From NCBI RefSeq assembly GCF_014648895.1, contig NZ_BMRZ01000001.1, positions 62,001 through 126,000 of the forward strand: a stretch of 64,000 nucleotides of DNA, given 5' to 3'. This DNA is from Streptomyces tanashiensis (lineage in GTDB: Bacteria > Actinomycetota > Actinomycetes > Streptomycetales > Streptomycetaceae). The notes under the pieces were generated by a model that was given only the letters and a program-made list of their open reading frames with translations, had not been told where the DNA came from and searched no databases. Below, piece after piece: positions 31,113 to 40,377 of this stretch; the first letter of the stretch is position 1; every line of letters begins with the position of its first letter. The position numbers were made by a program, and so were the translations under genes.

Positions 31113-32678
31113 TCAGAGTCTGAGGTCGAGCAGCGCGCCGCCGGTGGGCTGCGGTACCCCCACGACCACGGACAGGACGACCATCTCGTCCGGGTCCAGG
31201 CCGAGGACGCGCTGGGTGGGGATCTCCTTGAACGCCCGCACCGGGCGGGCGAAGAGGCCGGAGGCCGCGGCGGACAGGCAGAGGCCGTGCGCGGCCCAGC
31301 CGGCGGCGTGCTGGACGGCGCCCCAGCCGGCCGGCCCGAGGCGCTCGAAGAGCTCCCGGGTCCGCACCGAGAGGAAGACGGTCAGGGGCGCGTCGCGGAT
31401 GCCGCAGCCGTTGACGGGCGAGACGCCGTAGCCGTACCGCTCCTCCAGGCGTTCGGGTGCGGTGGGGTCGCCGCGCAGCAGGTGCGCGGCGCCCTCCCGC
31501 AGCCGGTGGACGCCGTCGGTCCGCCCGTCGACGCCCTGGACGACCGCGGTGACCTTCAGGGCCGCGAAGGCCGCGGCCAGTTCGGGTCCGGGCGGCGGGA
31601 CGGAGAGCCAGCGGGCGGCGCTGTCGAGGGCCTCGGCGGGCACGCGCGCGCGGCGGCCGCTCATGCCGTGCAGGGCGCGCGGCATCCGTCCGGAGTGGCG
31701 CCGCCACAGGAGCTCGGCCCAGTCCGGCACGACCGCGGAGGGCCCGAGGCCCTCGGGGACGGCGGTGGTGAGCGGGGCGGGGGCGCTGCCGTAGGTCTGC
31801 GCGCGGTTGACGTGGATCAGGGCGGCGAGGGCGGGGTCGGTGCGGTCCAGGTGCGCGGGGGGCTCCGGTACGGGTCCCCCTCCCCCGGCCGCCGGTCCGG
31901 CGCCGTCCAGCTCCACCACGAACGGCAGGGACCAGGCCCAGGCGTCGTCGAGGCCGAGGGCGGGCAGCAGGGTGTGGGCGTCCGGGCCGGGCGGGCGCAG
32001 TCGCGCGGGGACGCCGAAGAGTTCCAGGCCGAGGCTCAGCGACCGCAGCACGAAGCCGAGTTCGATGGCGACGAGGGAGCCGCGGAACCACTGGTAGGCG
32101 GGCGGTACGGAGGTGTACCGGCCGGTGAGGAGGACGTTGCGGGCGGGCGCGGCGGGGGTGCCGGTGAGGGCGTGCCGGTCCGGTTCGAGGAGGCGCCAGG
32201 GCATGCCCGCGCCCCCGTCCACGAAGGCGTGGACGGGGAAGAGGCAGCGGGGCGAGGCGTAGGGCCGGTGGTCGTTGTAGGGGTTCTCGGGCTCTCTTCG
32301 CCGGGGCCCGAAGGCGGTCACGAGGGCGCGGCCGAGCCGGTCCCCGTCCGGTCCGGCCGCGTACGGGGTCACCGGCGGCACGGCCGGGAACGGCAGCGCC
32401 GCGAGCCGGTCGTGGGTGCCGGCCGGCAGGGCCCCGCGCGGGCCGCCCCCGCGCGGGGGCGGGGGCGGCACGTGCGTGTCGGGCGGCGGCTGCGGCACCC
32501 AGGTCCACGGGGGCGCCTCGGGTGCGTCGTCCCCGGCGCCGTACGCGTACCAGAGTGGCTCGCGGGCGATGCTGTTGTCGCCGTCCGGGCCTGGCAGGTC
32601 GACGGGCCCGCGCCGGGGCGGTACCCCGGAGTCGCCCCAGCGGGGTGCGGTGGCCGGTCCGATCGGCGGCGCCGTCAC
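31113..32678 (-). CDS. SagB/TbtE-like azoline dehydrogenase, first of two
   Basis: A 521-residue protein with the layout of thiopeptide azoline dehydrogenases of the SagB/nitroreductase superfamily, which use FMN to oxidise thiazolines and oxazolines to azoles. Recognisable parts are the N-terminal NPYNDHRPYASPRCLFPVHAFV, GSLVAIELGFVLRSLSLGLELFG, the central WAELLWRRHSGRMPRALHGMSGR, and the C-terminal GWGAVQHAAGWAAHGLCLSAAASGLFARPVRAFKE. The GTG at 32678 overlaps the YcaO stop as GTGA. A Pro-rich segment lies near residue 50. FMN residues were not individually verified. Confidence 0.75.
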   Translation of the reverse strand: MTAPPIGPATAPRWGDSGVPPRRGPVDLPGPDGDNSIAREPLWYAYGAGDDAPEAPPWTWVPQPPPDTHVPPPPPRGGGPRGALPAGTHDRLAALPFPAVPPVTPYAAGPDGDRLGRALVTAFGPRRREPENPYNDHRPYASPRCLFPVHAFVDGGAGMPWRLLEPDRHALTGTPAAPARNVLLTGRYTSVPPAYQWFRGSLVAIELGFVLRSLSLGLELFGVPARLRPPGPDAHTLLPALGLDDAWAWSLPFVVELDGAGPAAGGGGPVPEPPAHLDRTDPALAALIHVNRAQTYGSAPAPLTTAVPEGLGPSAVVPDWAELLWRRHSGRMPRALHGMSGRRARVPAEALDSAARWLSVPPPGPELAAAFAALKVTAVVQGVDGRTDGVHRLREGAAHLLRGDPTAPERLEERYGYGVSPVNGCGIRDAPLTVFLSVRTRELFERLGPAGWGAVQHAAGWAAHGLCLSAAASGLFARPVRAFKEIPTQRVLGLDPDEMVVLSVVVGVPQPTGGALLDLRL

Positions 32679-34597
32679 GGGAACGGGTGGGGGTCGAGGG
32701 GCAGCGCCCGGTGCTCCTGGCCGGTGCCGCGCAGCGCGGCCGTGAGCCGGGGCAGTCCGGCGAGGCGCTGCTGGGCGTGGCCGAAGCACATCGGGAGGAT
32801 GCCGGGGACGACCGCGCGGGCCACGTGGATGCCCGCGTCGGCGTGCTCGCGGCTCGTCTGGTCGACGAGGACGATCCGGTCGAGTCCGGCCTCGGCGAAC
32901 AGCCCGCGGACGAAGTCCAGGGCGCCGCGCACGTCCCCGCCGGAGCCCCGGTCGAGCCGGCCGGGCCAGTCGGGGAAGGCCTCGTCCAGGGTGACCCGGG
33001 GTCCGCCGAGGGCGGCGGTGGCGCGGGCGGCGGTCTCGGGCAGGGAGGAGAAGCGGACGTGGTCCTCCAGCTCCTGGACCAGCCACGGGTCCTCGACCAT
33101 CGGCTCGACGTCCTCGCGGGTCCAGTCGACCGGGTTGGTGACGAGCTGGGCGACCTCGCGCAGGGCGCCGCGGATCGCGGACTGCGGGTCGGCGCCGGAG
33201 CCGGCGGAGGAGAAGGTCGCGGGGAAGGGGTTCAGCCGGTTCACCGCGAGGACCCAGACGACCGGCAGGCCGATGTCCCGGGTGGCGACGAGGAGATGGA
33301 CGTCGAAGCCCCGGGACTCCATCAGCTCGATCATGGCGCGGCTGGTGGGGTCGGTGAGCGTGTGGTTCGGGATGGTCGGCAGCGGGGCGGCCCGGTGCCA
33401 GGAGAGCAGGAACGCGTCCCGCTCCGCGAGCTCGAACAGCGAGTGCAGGGCGGCCTCTTCGAGGTTCGCGCCGACGGCGCAGCCGCTGGACGACTCGTAG
33501 AAGTAGTGCTTGCGGCCCGGTGTCCCGGCCTCGCGGGCGGCCCTGCGGTCCCGGCGGTGGTTGTACTCGTACTGGTAGAAGGCGTGGTCGGCGGGGACGA
33601 GCAGCGCGCGCCCGTCGTCGAGGTCGTGGCCCCACACCCAGTCCATCGGGGTGTCCGCGTCGAACGGCGTGGCCCGGCTGGTGGGGTGGGCGAGCTGCTC
33701 GGCGGTGTACTGCCCGAGCCCGGCCGGGTCGACGGCGTGGCCGGCGACCTCCCGGTACGAGCGGTGGGTGAGGACGGGCAGGTCGTACGGGAAGCCGGCG
33801 AGCCGCTCGTACGCCTCCAGGATCGCGACCGGTCCGGTCTCGGCGAAGGTGCGGGCGCGGCCGTGGCCCATCGCCGGGGCGTCCGGCACCACGGCCATGC
33901 TCATCGCGAAGGGCGCGCGGGACTCGCGCAGGAGCGCGCGGACGGGCCCGAAGCGCTCGTCGACCAGGCGCTCCTGGAGGACCCCGCGCTCGACGAGCCG
34001 GCTCGCGGCCGTGCGGGTGGAGTCGTCCGGGAACGCGGGCCGGTCGGTCAGCGCGAGCGGCGCCGGGGTGCCGGTGCCGTCGAGCCGCTCGTACGCCGGT
34101 CCGCACAGGGGGCAGTGGAAGCTGCGGGCGATGCGGTGGCGGCGCAGGCCGCGCGGGGAGACCGCGAAGAGTTCGCCGGGCCCGAGCGGCCGCTCCGCGA
34201 GGTGCTCCAGGGTCGCCCGGAGCAGTTCGGGGAGGAGCGGCGCGCCCGGCCCGGGGGCGGCGGTCGCGTGCCGGAGGTCGCCGACGAGGGGGTGGTCGGG
34301 GACGGTGCGGTCGCGGACCTCGGCGCAGCCCGCGCAGCCCGCGTCGGTGCCGGGCCGCCAGAGCGGGCCGACGAGGACCTCGTCGGCGCGGAGACGGACG
34401 GAGAGGTGCGGGCGGCCCGCGGCGCGGGCCTCGTCGAACCGGCCGCGTTCCCAGCCGAGGTCCCAGCCCCGGTCGACGGCGACGGTCCCTTCGGGGAGGA
34501 GGCCGGCGAGGGCGTCGAGCGCGTCCCGCCAGGCCTCATCGGCGGGGAGGGCGTCCAGGCCGGGGCCGAGGGCGAGCGTGAGGGTGTCAGTGGGCAT
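32675..34597 (-). CDS. YcaO-domain azoline cyclodehydratase
   Basis: A 640-residue cyclodehydratase that uses ATP to turn Cys, Ser or Thr of the precursor into azolines. The N-terminal third is a divergent docking region with CxxC pairs (CAGCAEVRD, CPLCGPAYE) that may bind zinc. The YcaO domain has the ATP/Mg motifs ILEAYERLAGF, GANLEEAALHSLFELAERDAFLL and QSAIRGALREVAQL. The last residues PHPFP match the PxPxP tail needed by azoline-forming YcaO proteins. It overlaps the upstream E1-like gene by 11 bases; the E1-like protein is its probable leader-binding partner. Confidence 0.92.
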   Translation of the reverse strand: MPTDTLTLALGPGLDALPADEAWRDALDALAGLLPEGTVAVDRGWDLGWERGRFDEARAAGRPHLSVRLRADEVLVGPLWRPGTDAGCAGCAEVRDRTVPDHPLVGDLRHATAAPGPGAPLLPELLRATLEHLAERPLGPGELFAVSPRGLRRHRIARSFHCPLCGPAYERLDGTGTPAPLALTDRPAFPDDSTRTAASRLVERGVLQERLVDERFGPVRALLRESRAPFAMSMAVVPDAPAMGHGRARTFAETGPVAILEAYERLAGFPYDLPVLTHRSYREVAGHAVDPAGLGQYTAEQLAHPTSRATPFDADTPMDWVWGHDLDDGRALLVPADHAFYQYEYNHRRDRRAAREAGTPGRKHYFYESSSGCAVGANLEEAALHSLFELAERDAFLLSWHRAAPLPTIPNHTLTDPTSRAMIELMESRGFDVHLLVATRDIGLPVVWVLAVNRLNPFPATFSSAGSGADPQSAIRGALREVAQLVTNPVDWTREDVEPMVEDPWLVQELEDHVRFSSLPETAARATAALGGPRVTLDEAFPDWPGRLDRGSGGDVRGALDFVRGLFAEAGLDRIVLVDQTSREHADAGIHVARAVVPGILPMCFGHAQQRLAGLPRLTAALRGTGQEHRALPLDPHPFP

Positions 34598-36392
34598 CGT
34601 GGGCCTCCACGGGGCCGTACCAGAGGGGGAGCTCGCCGAGCACCGGGTCGTGGCGGTGGGCCTCGCCGCGGTAGGTGGTGCCGGTGGCGGCGAGCTGGGC
34701 GCGCAGCGCGTCCAGGGCGGCGCGGTCGGCGAGGAGCAGGGCGTCGGTGGAGAGCGGGTCGACGGTGCCGGGGGCGGTCGTGCCGGGGGCGGGGGCGGTC
34801 TGGGTGCGGGCGAGGGCGGTGCACAGGGCGTTCCGGACGGCCTCGGCCGTGTCGGCGCCCCAGGCGCGTCCGAGGACGGCGCCGTCGGCGGTCACCTCGG
34901 CGAGCCGCCAGTCGAGCCCGGGCACGCGGGCGATCCGTACGACCGGTTCGTCCGGGCGGAGGGCCCGGAGGCGGGCCAGGATCCGCAGGCCCTCGGGGTC
35001 GGTGCCCCCGGGGGCTCCGCCGCCCGCGGCCACGGCGGGGTCGCCCGCCGGGAGGGCCGCGGGCGGCTCGTGCGGGGTGGCGGTCTCCGCCGGCGGGAAC
35101 GGGGTCTCCTCGGCGAGCAGGCGCAGCGCGCCGTCGAGGAGCCAGTGTTCCCGCGTGAGCCCTGCCGCCGGGGTGGGAGCCCCGGGGATGCGGGCGTGCG
35201 GGCCGGCCGCCGGGGTGGGAGCCCCGGGGATGAGGGCCCGCAGGGCCTGGAGGGTCGCCGCGACGGCGGCGGTCTCCTGGTGGGCGGCCCAGGCGAGGAC
35301 CGTGGTCGTGGGGCGGCCGGCCGTGCGGAGCTCGGCGGCGCGCAGGGCGAGCGGCATCTGGGGCAGGTCGGCGCCCTCGGTGAGGGCGAGCGGCCCGGTC
35401 CAGCGGGCGGCGAGCGGGGCGGCGGCCTCGCGGGCCTCGTCCGGCTCGGGGCGGTCGTCGGCGGGGGCGTCGGCGAGGGTGTGCGTGTGGACCTCCGCCG
35501 TACGGGCCTCCGCCGTACGGGCCTCCGCGTCCTGGAGGGAGCCGGGTCGGCCGGGCGCGGCCGCCATGGGGGCTCCCTCGACGGTGACCCGGTCCGAGAC
35601 CAGGTCCGTCCCGTGCACGACGTGGGCCTCGCCCACGTCCGCCGTACCGGTCAGGGTGTCGACGAGCAGCTGGGCCGCGAGGGCGCCGGCGAGCGCGTCG
35701 GCCACGGGGCGGGGCGCGGGCGCGGTGGCCTCGGCGGCGGCCCAGGCGCGGGCCCGGTCGTGGAACGCGTCGCGGACGGCCGGGTGTCCGGGGCCGCTGA
35801 GGGCCGGTCCGACGAGGGTGACGCCGGTCGTGCCGATCCGGACCGGGACGACCAGGGGCGCGTCGGACGGGGGACGGGGGTCGTCGTCCTCGCGGATGTC
35901 GAGGACGGCGTCGGGGGCCTGGGCCCCCGCTTCCGTGAGGACCGTGCCCACACCCGCGCGGCGCAGGCCCCGGACGGCGGGTCCGGTGGCGGCCCGCGGC
36001 CCGGTGACGAGCACGGTCGCGGCGCGGAGCCGGGCGAACGCGCCGTACGGGTCGTCGAGGAGGCCTTCGAGCCGGGCGAGGGACTCGGCGTGCCGTTCCC
36101 GCACGTCGGCGGGGGGCTCGGGGGCGGTGTACGCCGCCGGGTCGAGGAGCAGTCCGTTCGCGCGGAGCCTGTCGACGAGGTGGCGTACGGCGGGGCGGGC
36201 GCGTTCGGTGCCGATCTCGGCGACGAGCGCGTCCTCGTCGGTGCCGTCCTCCAGGAGCGGGACGCAGCCCTGGGCGACGGCGTGCAGGACCTCGGAGCCG
36301 CGCAGGACGAACTGGGCGCGGACGCCGCTGAAGTAGACCCCGCCGGGGACGGGAGCGTAGTGCAGGTCGGGGCGTGCCTTGAGCATCGTCAC
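34587..36392 (-). CDS. E1/ThiF-like leader-peptide-binding partner of the cyclodehydratase
   Basis: A 601-residue protein of the type that presents the precursor leader to YcaO in thiazole/oxazole RiPP and thiopeptide pathways (TbtF-like). It starts with the winged-helix recognition-like stretch PDLHYAPVPGGVYFSGVRAQFVLRGSEV, followed by a degenerate ThiF-like nucleotide fold (ATVLVTGPRAATGPAVRGLRRAGVGTVL). The C-terminal half is variable and contains 14-residue (RIPGAPTPAAG) and 5-residue (EARTA) in-frame tandem duplications. It is coupled to the LanB gene upstream by ATGA and to YcaO downstream by an overlap. Confidence 0.82.
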   Translation of the reverse strand: MTMLKARPDLHYAPVPGGVYFSGVRAQFVLRGSEVLHAVAQGCVPLLEDGTDEDALVAEIGTERARPAVRHLVDRLRANGLLLDPAAYTAPEPPADVRERHAESLARLEGLLDDPYGAFARLRAATVLVTGPRAATGPAVRGLRRAGVGTVLTEAGAQAPDAVLDIREDDDPRPPSDAPLVVPVRIGTTGVTLVGPALSGPGHPAVRDAFHDRARAWAAAEATAPAPRPVADALAGALAAQLLVDTLTGTADVGEAHVVHGTDLVSDRVTVEGAPMAAAPGRPGSLQDAEARTAEARTAEVHTHTLADAPADDRPEPDEAREAAAPLAARWTGPLALTEGADLPQMPLALRAAELRTAGRPTTTVLAWAAHQETAAVAATLQALRALIPGAPTPAAGPHARIPGAPTPAAGLTREHWLLDGALRLLAEETPFPPAETATPHEPPAALPAGDPAVAAGGGAPGGTDPEGLRILARLRALRPDEPVVRIARVPGLDWRLAEVTADGAVLGRAWGADTAEAVRNALCTALARTQTAPAPGTTAPGTVDPLSTDALLLADRAALDALRAQLAATGTTYRGEAHRHDPVLGELPLWYGPVEAHDAH

Positions 36393-38974
36393 CGCTCCTC
36401 AGCCTGGGTGCTCGGGTGGTAGGTGAAGCGGCCGCCGGCGGTCCGGCCGACCTCGACGACCCACTCGGTGGCGTGGGTGCCGTCGACGACGCCGGGCAGC
36501 GCCTCCTCCAGGTAGCTGCCGCCGGTGTCGGCGCCGCGCCGTTCCAGCATCCGGGGCAGGACGCGGGCACCGAGCGCGCTGCTCAGGTCCACGTACTGGG
36601 GCTTCTGCTGGAGGCGCTTGGACTGGATGTCGGGGGCTCCGACGGAGAGCGGGCCCTCGTCCTCGGGGACGGTCTTGACGACGACCTCCTCGGGGACGCC
36701 GTGCTTGGCGCGCCAGGCGTTGAGGGCGAGGAGCCGCTCGTGCTCCTCGGGTCCGGCGGCGAGCGCGGTGCCGAGTTCCTCTCCCCCGTACCAGCGGCGG
36801 CGGCCGATGAGGACGTCGCCGACGGCCATGCGGGGCGCCGTGCGGGTGGTGGCCCTGTCCCAGGGGGTGGCGGCGTGCCAGCTGTTGGGGAGGGCGTTGA
36901 AGAGGCGGCCGCTGATGGCGAGCCCGGAGGCGACGGAGAGCGGCGGCGGGAAGAGGCCGGGGTGGCCGGTGCCGAGGGGCAGGACCCGCAGCGGGGCGCC
37001 GTCGGCGTCCTCGACGCGCAGGGAGTCGGTCTCGGGGTCGTGGGCGAGCCGCAGTCCGAACCAGTCGTCGGGGGTGAGGCCGCCCGGCAGGATCGGTGTG
37101 TGGGCGTTGACGTTGAGGCGGTGCAGGCCCAGGTCCTCGGTGACGCGGGCGCCGTCGTGGCCGTACACCCGGCGTACGTGGTCGGCGAGGCGGGGCAGCG
37201 CGCGGCCGCCGAGGCGCCGGTCGGCCTCCAGGAAGCGGGCGTAGAGCATGCCGTGGCCCGGCAGGCCGTCGTTGAGGACGAGGTGGCCGTCGCCGCGCTG
37301 GAGCAGGATGCCGTAGATCAGCGGGTCGCGGCGGAAGCGCTCCGGCAGGTCGCCGGTGAGGCCGGCGACCTGCTCCGGGCTGATGCGGAGGGTGTCGTCG
37401 CCGCGCTCGACGGCCTGGCCGATGAGGGCGTGGAGCGCCTCGGTGACCTCGCGGCGCAGCTCGTAGATGCGCTCCAGGGAGCCGTCGGCGGGGCCGATGC
37501 CCTTGAGCGCGGTCGGGTCGCCGGGGCCGTCGGGGCCGTAGACGGCGGCCATGGCGGCGGCGCGGCGGGAGACCTCGCCGACGACGAAGGGGGCGTGGGC
37601 GGCGAGGGGGACGTTCGCCCCGGGGCCGAAGCGCTCGACGAACGCGGCGGTCATGAGGACCCGGACGTCGTGCAGCCAGTCGAAGACGGTGAGGAGTTCG
37701 ACGGCCGGGCCGAGGTCCTTCAGGGACTCCTTCCAGGGCTCCGTGGCCACCGTCAGCGGCGGCATCACGTAGTCCTCCTCGACCGTGACGTGCGCGGGGC
37801 GGCCGGCGGCGTGGCTGAGCTCGCCGAGGGCTCCGCGCAACTCGGCCAGCGCGGCGCCGCGTTCGGCGGCGGGCGCGGCCGTGAAGGCGGGCAGCCCGGT
37901 CTTGACGCGGTCGGTGAGCTCCTTCGTGAGCGGGCGGTCGTCGTCCGGGGAGAGCAGGTCGTCGTAGTCGGCGGAGCCGTCCTCGGCCTCGTGGAAGGTG
38001 CACAGCAGGCCCTGGGCGACGGCGCCCCTGACCTGGCGGTCGGCGTCCTCGGGGGTGCGCCCGGAGCGTTCGGCGACGTGGGCGACGACGGACGGGAAGG
38101 GACGGGGGCCCATGGACACCGCGTCGAGGAGGTCGCCGGCGGGGCCGTCGAGGGAGACGGCGGCACGGCGCATCCCCTCGGGCCCGGGCCGCAGGAAGAA
38201 CAGCTTCCCGGCCGCCGGGTCGGGCGCGGAGGTGGGCGGGAGTCCGATCCAGAGCTCTTCGAGGGGCCGGTCGGCGGGGTCGGGCAGGCCGCCGACCACG
38301 TAGTTGAGCATCACGCGGTCGAGGCCGGGGAAGGCGGTCGCGCCGGGGAATCCGGTCTCGTCGGGGCCGGGGGCGGCCGGGTCGGGCTCCGCGATGCCGA
38401 CGGCGGTGAACCGGGCCAGCGGGCTCGTGCGGACCATGGCGCGGGTGACGTACTGGATGAGTCCGCGCTCGGACTTGCGGGACTTCGCCGGGACCCGGCC
38501 GGGTGCGGCGACGGCCGTGCGGTAGCGCTCGGCCTCCTGGTGGACCTCGGGCGCGACGAGCGCGAGGGAGCGCAGCAGGTCGGGGTCGCCGAGGAGTCCG
38601 GCGAGGACTCCGCGCTCGCGTTCGGCCGCGTCGGGGTAGCCGGCGACGAGTTCGCCGCGGATCCGGTCGCGCTCCTCGCGGGCGCCGAGCCAGGCCGCGA
38701 TCGCGGGTCCGGCGGGCTCGGGGGCCTTCTTCGGGGCCTTGTCGTTGTGCACGGAGCGGCGCAGGGCGATGAGTTCGCGCCGTTCGGCGTCGTCGGTCGC
38801 GGCGCCGATCCGCTCGTACAGCTCGTCGGAGGCGGTGGCGGCGGCGTCGGCGAGGGTCCGTTCGGCGGCGGTCAGCAGGGCGAGCAGGCGCCGCAGCTCG
38901 GGGTCGGCGAGCCGGGCCCGGCGCAGCGGGTTGACCCGCAGGAACCAGAGCGGCTCGGGCGTCACGGCGGTCAT
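36389..38974 (-). CDS. Lantibiotic dehydratase, LanB N-terminal (tRNA-Glu-dependent glutamylation) protein
   Basis: An 861-residue LanB-type protein equivalent to the glutamylation half of class I dehydratases (TbtB-like). Such proteins transfer glutamate from glutamyl-tRNA to Ser/Thr of the precursor. Characteristic parts are LWFLRVNPLRRARLADPELRRLL at the N terminus, SERGLIQYVTRAMVRTSPLARFTAVGI (about 172-200), a middle domain with AHVTVEEDYVMPP, and C-terminal RVYGHDGARVTEDLGLHRLNVNAHTPILPGG. It lacks the C-terminal elimination domain, which is encoded separately. ATGA overlaps join it to both neighbours. Confidence 0.92.
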   Translation of the reverse strand: MTAVTPEPLWFLRVNPLRRARLADPELRRLLALLTAAERTLADAAATASDELYERIGAATDDAERRELIALRRSVHNDKAPKKAPEPAGPAIAAWLGAREERDRIRGELVAGYPDAAERERGVLAGLLGDPDLLRSLALVAPEVHQEAERYRTAVAAPGRVPAKSRKSERGLIQYVTRAMVRTSPLARFTAVGIAEPDPAAPGPDETGFPGATAFPGLDRVMLNYVVGGLPDPADRPLEELWIGLPPTSAPDPAAGKLFFLRPGPEGMRRAAVSLDGPAGDLLDAVSMGPRPFPSVVAHVAERSGRTPEDADRQVRGAVAQGLLCTFHEAEDGSADYDDLLSPDDDRPLTKELTDRVKTGLPAFTAAPAAERGAALAELRGALGELSHAAGRPAHVTVEEDYVMPPLTVATEPWKESLKDLGPAVELLTVFDWLHDVRVLMTAAFVERFGPGANVPLAAHAPFVVGEVSRRAAAMAAVYGPDGPGDPTALKGIGPADGSLERIYELRREVTEALHALIGQAVERGDDTLRISPEQVAGLTGDLPERFRRDPLIYGILLQRGDGHLVLNDGLPGHGMLYARFLEADRRLGGRALPRLADHVRRVYGHDGARVTEDLGLHRLNVNAHTPILPGGLTPDDWFGLRLAHDPETDSLRVEDADGAPLRVLPLGTGHPGLFPPPLSVASGLAISGRLFNALPNSWHAATPWDRATTRTAPRMAVGDVLIGRRRWYGGEELGTALAAGPEEHERLLALNAWRAKHGVPEEVVVKTVPEDEGPLSVGAPDIQSKRLQQKPQYVDLSSALGARVLPRMLERRGADTGGSYLEEALPGVVDGTHATEWVVEVGRTAGGRFTYHPSTQAEER

Positions 38975-40164
38975 CGCGGGGCTCCCTCGGGGGCGGTGGC
39001 GGTCGTGTCCGGGTCTCCGGCGGGGCCGTTCGCGGCGATCCGCTCGCGCCAGGAGACGCCGAGCACCTCGTCGACGGTCTCGGCGATCGCGAAGCACGTG
39101 TAGTAGCGCTGCATCGGGGAGACGGTGAGCAGCGGCAGCTGCTCGTAGAAGAGGTTGGTCAGGAGGCGGAAGGCGGCGAACCACGGGGAGGGGGAGGCCG
39201 TCACCCCGGCCGCGCCGACGGTCCGGTGGAAGTCGCTGTCGGGCTGCTCGCCCTGCGGCACGACCCGGGTGGCCCCGGGCGGGCCCATCTCGGAGCGGTC
39301 GAGGCCGTCGGTGGCAGCGTCGAGGAGGTCGAGGGTGAGGGTGCCGGCGGCGACCGCGCTCTCCAGCGCCCCGGCTCCGTAGGCGAAGCCGGTGCGCCAG
39401 GCGGCGGCGGTCGCGGAGACCTCGCCGCTCAGCCGCTGTTCGACGACCCGGCGGAGGACCGGGGCGTCCTGGGCGAGGCGCTGCCGGAAGACGGGCCGCA
39501 CGTCCTTGGTGGGCGCGGCCCAGGCGAGGAAGGCCTCGACGTGGGAGCGCGGCGAGAAGACCCCGTAGCCGAGGCCGAGGGCGTGGGTGTCGGCGAGCGC
39601 GGCGAAGGCCTCGGCGAGGCGGAGGGTGCCGGAGCCGGGCCCGGCCGCGAGGTCGTCGACGGTCCGCAGCAGGGCGGGGGTGAGCGCCGCGTGCACGACG
39701 GTACGGAAGGTGTCGAGGCGCGGGTCGCGGGAGGTGTGCGCGGTGCCCGCGCCGCCGGGGGCGATCCGCTCGACGGTGCCGTGCTCGCGCAGCGGCAGGT
39801 AGGGAGGCTGGACGGCCTCCAGGCGGCCGAACTCCCGCGCCTGGTCGAGGTAGGTCTCCTCGGTGAGGGCCCGGGGCGGGTCGAGCGGGCCGGCGTCCAG
39901 GCCGCGGACGACCGCGTCCCAGTCGGGGCCGCCGCCGGGGAGGCCTGCGGCGTCCCGGGCGAGGATGTCGACGTGCGGTCCGTGCAGCCATCCGCGGCGC
40001 AGCTGGACGGCGGGGGCGCCCGCCTCGTTCAGCGCGCGGGCGACCGGGACGACGTACCGGGCGAGCCAGGCCGGTGTGACCGGCATCCGTGTGTGCAGCC
40101 GCACTCCCGTCAGGCCGTCGGAATCCGGCTTCACGGCAGTGCGCTCCAGCGCATCAACCCCCAT
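38971..40164 (-). CDS. SpaB_C-related protein, probable thiopeptide pyridine synthase
   Basis: A 397-residue protein related to LanB C-terminal domains. In thiopeptide pathways two such proteins occur: one removes glutamate and the other forms the central pyridine by joining two dehydroalanines. The form here, with WLARYVVPVARALNEAGAPAVQLRRGWLHGPHVDI near the start and SPWFAAFRLLTNLFYEQLPLLTVSPMQRYYTCFAIAETV near the end, fits better with TbtD-type cyclases, but this is a judgement. It is the first gene of the minus-strand operon; ggaagg precedes ATG 40164, and a shared 22-bp motif lies 103 bases upstream. Confidence 0.75.
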   Translation of the reverse strand: MGVDALERTAVKPDSDGLTGVRLHTRMPVTPAWLARYVVPVARALNEAGAPAVQLRRGWLHGPHVDILARDAAGLPGGGPDWDAVVRGLDAGPLDPPRALTEETYLDQAREFGRLEAVQPPYLPLREHGTVERIAPGGAGTAHTSRDPRLDTFRTVVHAALTPALLRTVDDLAAGPGSGTLRLAEAFAALADTHALGLGYGVFSPRSHVEAFLAWAAPTKDVRPVFRQRLAQDAPVLRRVVEQRLSGEVSATAAAWRTGFAYGAGALESAVAAGTLTLDLLDAATDGLDRSEMGPPGATRVVPQGEQPDSDFHRTVGAAGVTASPSPWFAAFRLLTNLFYEQLPLLTVSPMQRYYTCFAIAETVDEVLGVSWRERIAANGPAGDPDTTATAPEGAPR

Positions 40165-40267
40165 GCTTTCGCACCTTCCGAGAAATCGAGAATTAACGTC
40201 CTGTGTTCCGCTCGAAATGATGCCGCGAGGGAATTGCGGCGGAACAGGGAAAAGGAGTCGCCGCTGA

Positions 40268-40289
40268 CATGTGTCACGCTTTCCGTGAC
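40268..40289 (-). promoter_or_regulatory. Shared operator-like motif, site 1 (LanB operon)
   Basis: On the minus strand this reads GTCACGGAAAGCGTGACACATG, including the inverted repeat GTCACG-N5-CGTGAC. It matches 18 of 22 positions of the site ahead of the oxidase/AHBA operon at 43498-43519, and lies at almost the same distance from its start codon (103 versus 108 bases). Confidence 0.65.
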
Positions 40290-40363
40290 GCTCGGGCCAG
40301 GGCTCCGCCGACCCCCTCGGGGTCGGACTGGCCGAAAATAGACAACCCGGTCGGATCATCGCT

Positions 40364-40369
40364 GTAGGG
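40364..40369 (+). promoter_or_regulatory. Candidate -10 element, leaderless promoter of the membrane protein gene
   Basis: TAGGGT fits the TAnnnT pattern and ends eight bases before the ATG at 40378, so the mRNA would start at or near the initiation codon. No strong -35 match was seen; atagaca near 40338 is a weak candidate with long spacing. Confidence 0.4.
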
Positions 40370-40377
40370 TCCGCGCC

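Noticed and set aside
30112..34106. Very long minus-strand frames that extend upstream from the SpaB_C and SagB genes (up to 997 codons)
   Set aside because: Upstream parts are Arg/Pro/Ala-rich out-of-frame shadows of the neighbouring real genes; GTG starts with overlap or close spacing (31101, 32678) define the true proteins. No fusion protein is supported.
36389..40164. Lanthipeptide (LanB/LanC) cluster instead of a thiopeptide type
   Set aside because: No LanC-type cyclase is present, while YcaO, E1-like partner and two SagB dehydrogenases are, which is the azole/thiopeptide set. A linear azole peptide of goadsporin type remains possible but would not need two SpaB_C proteins.
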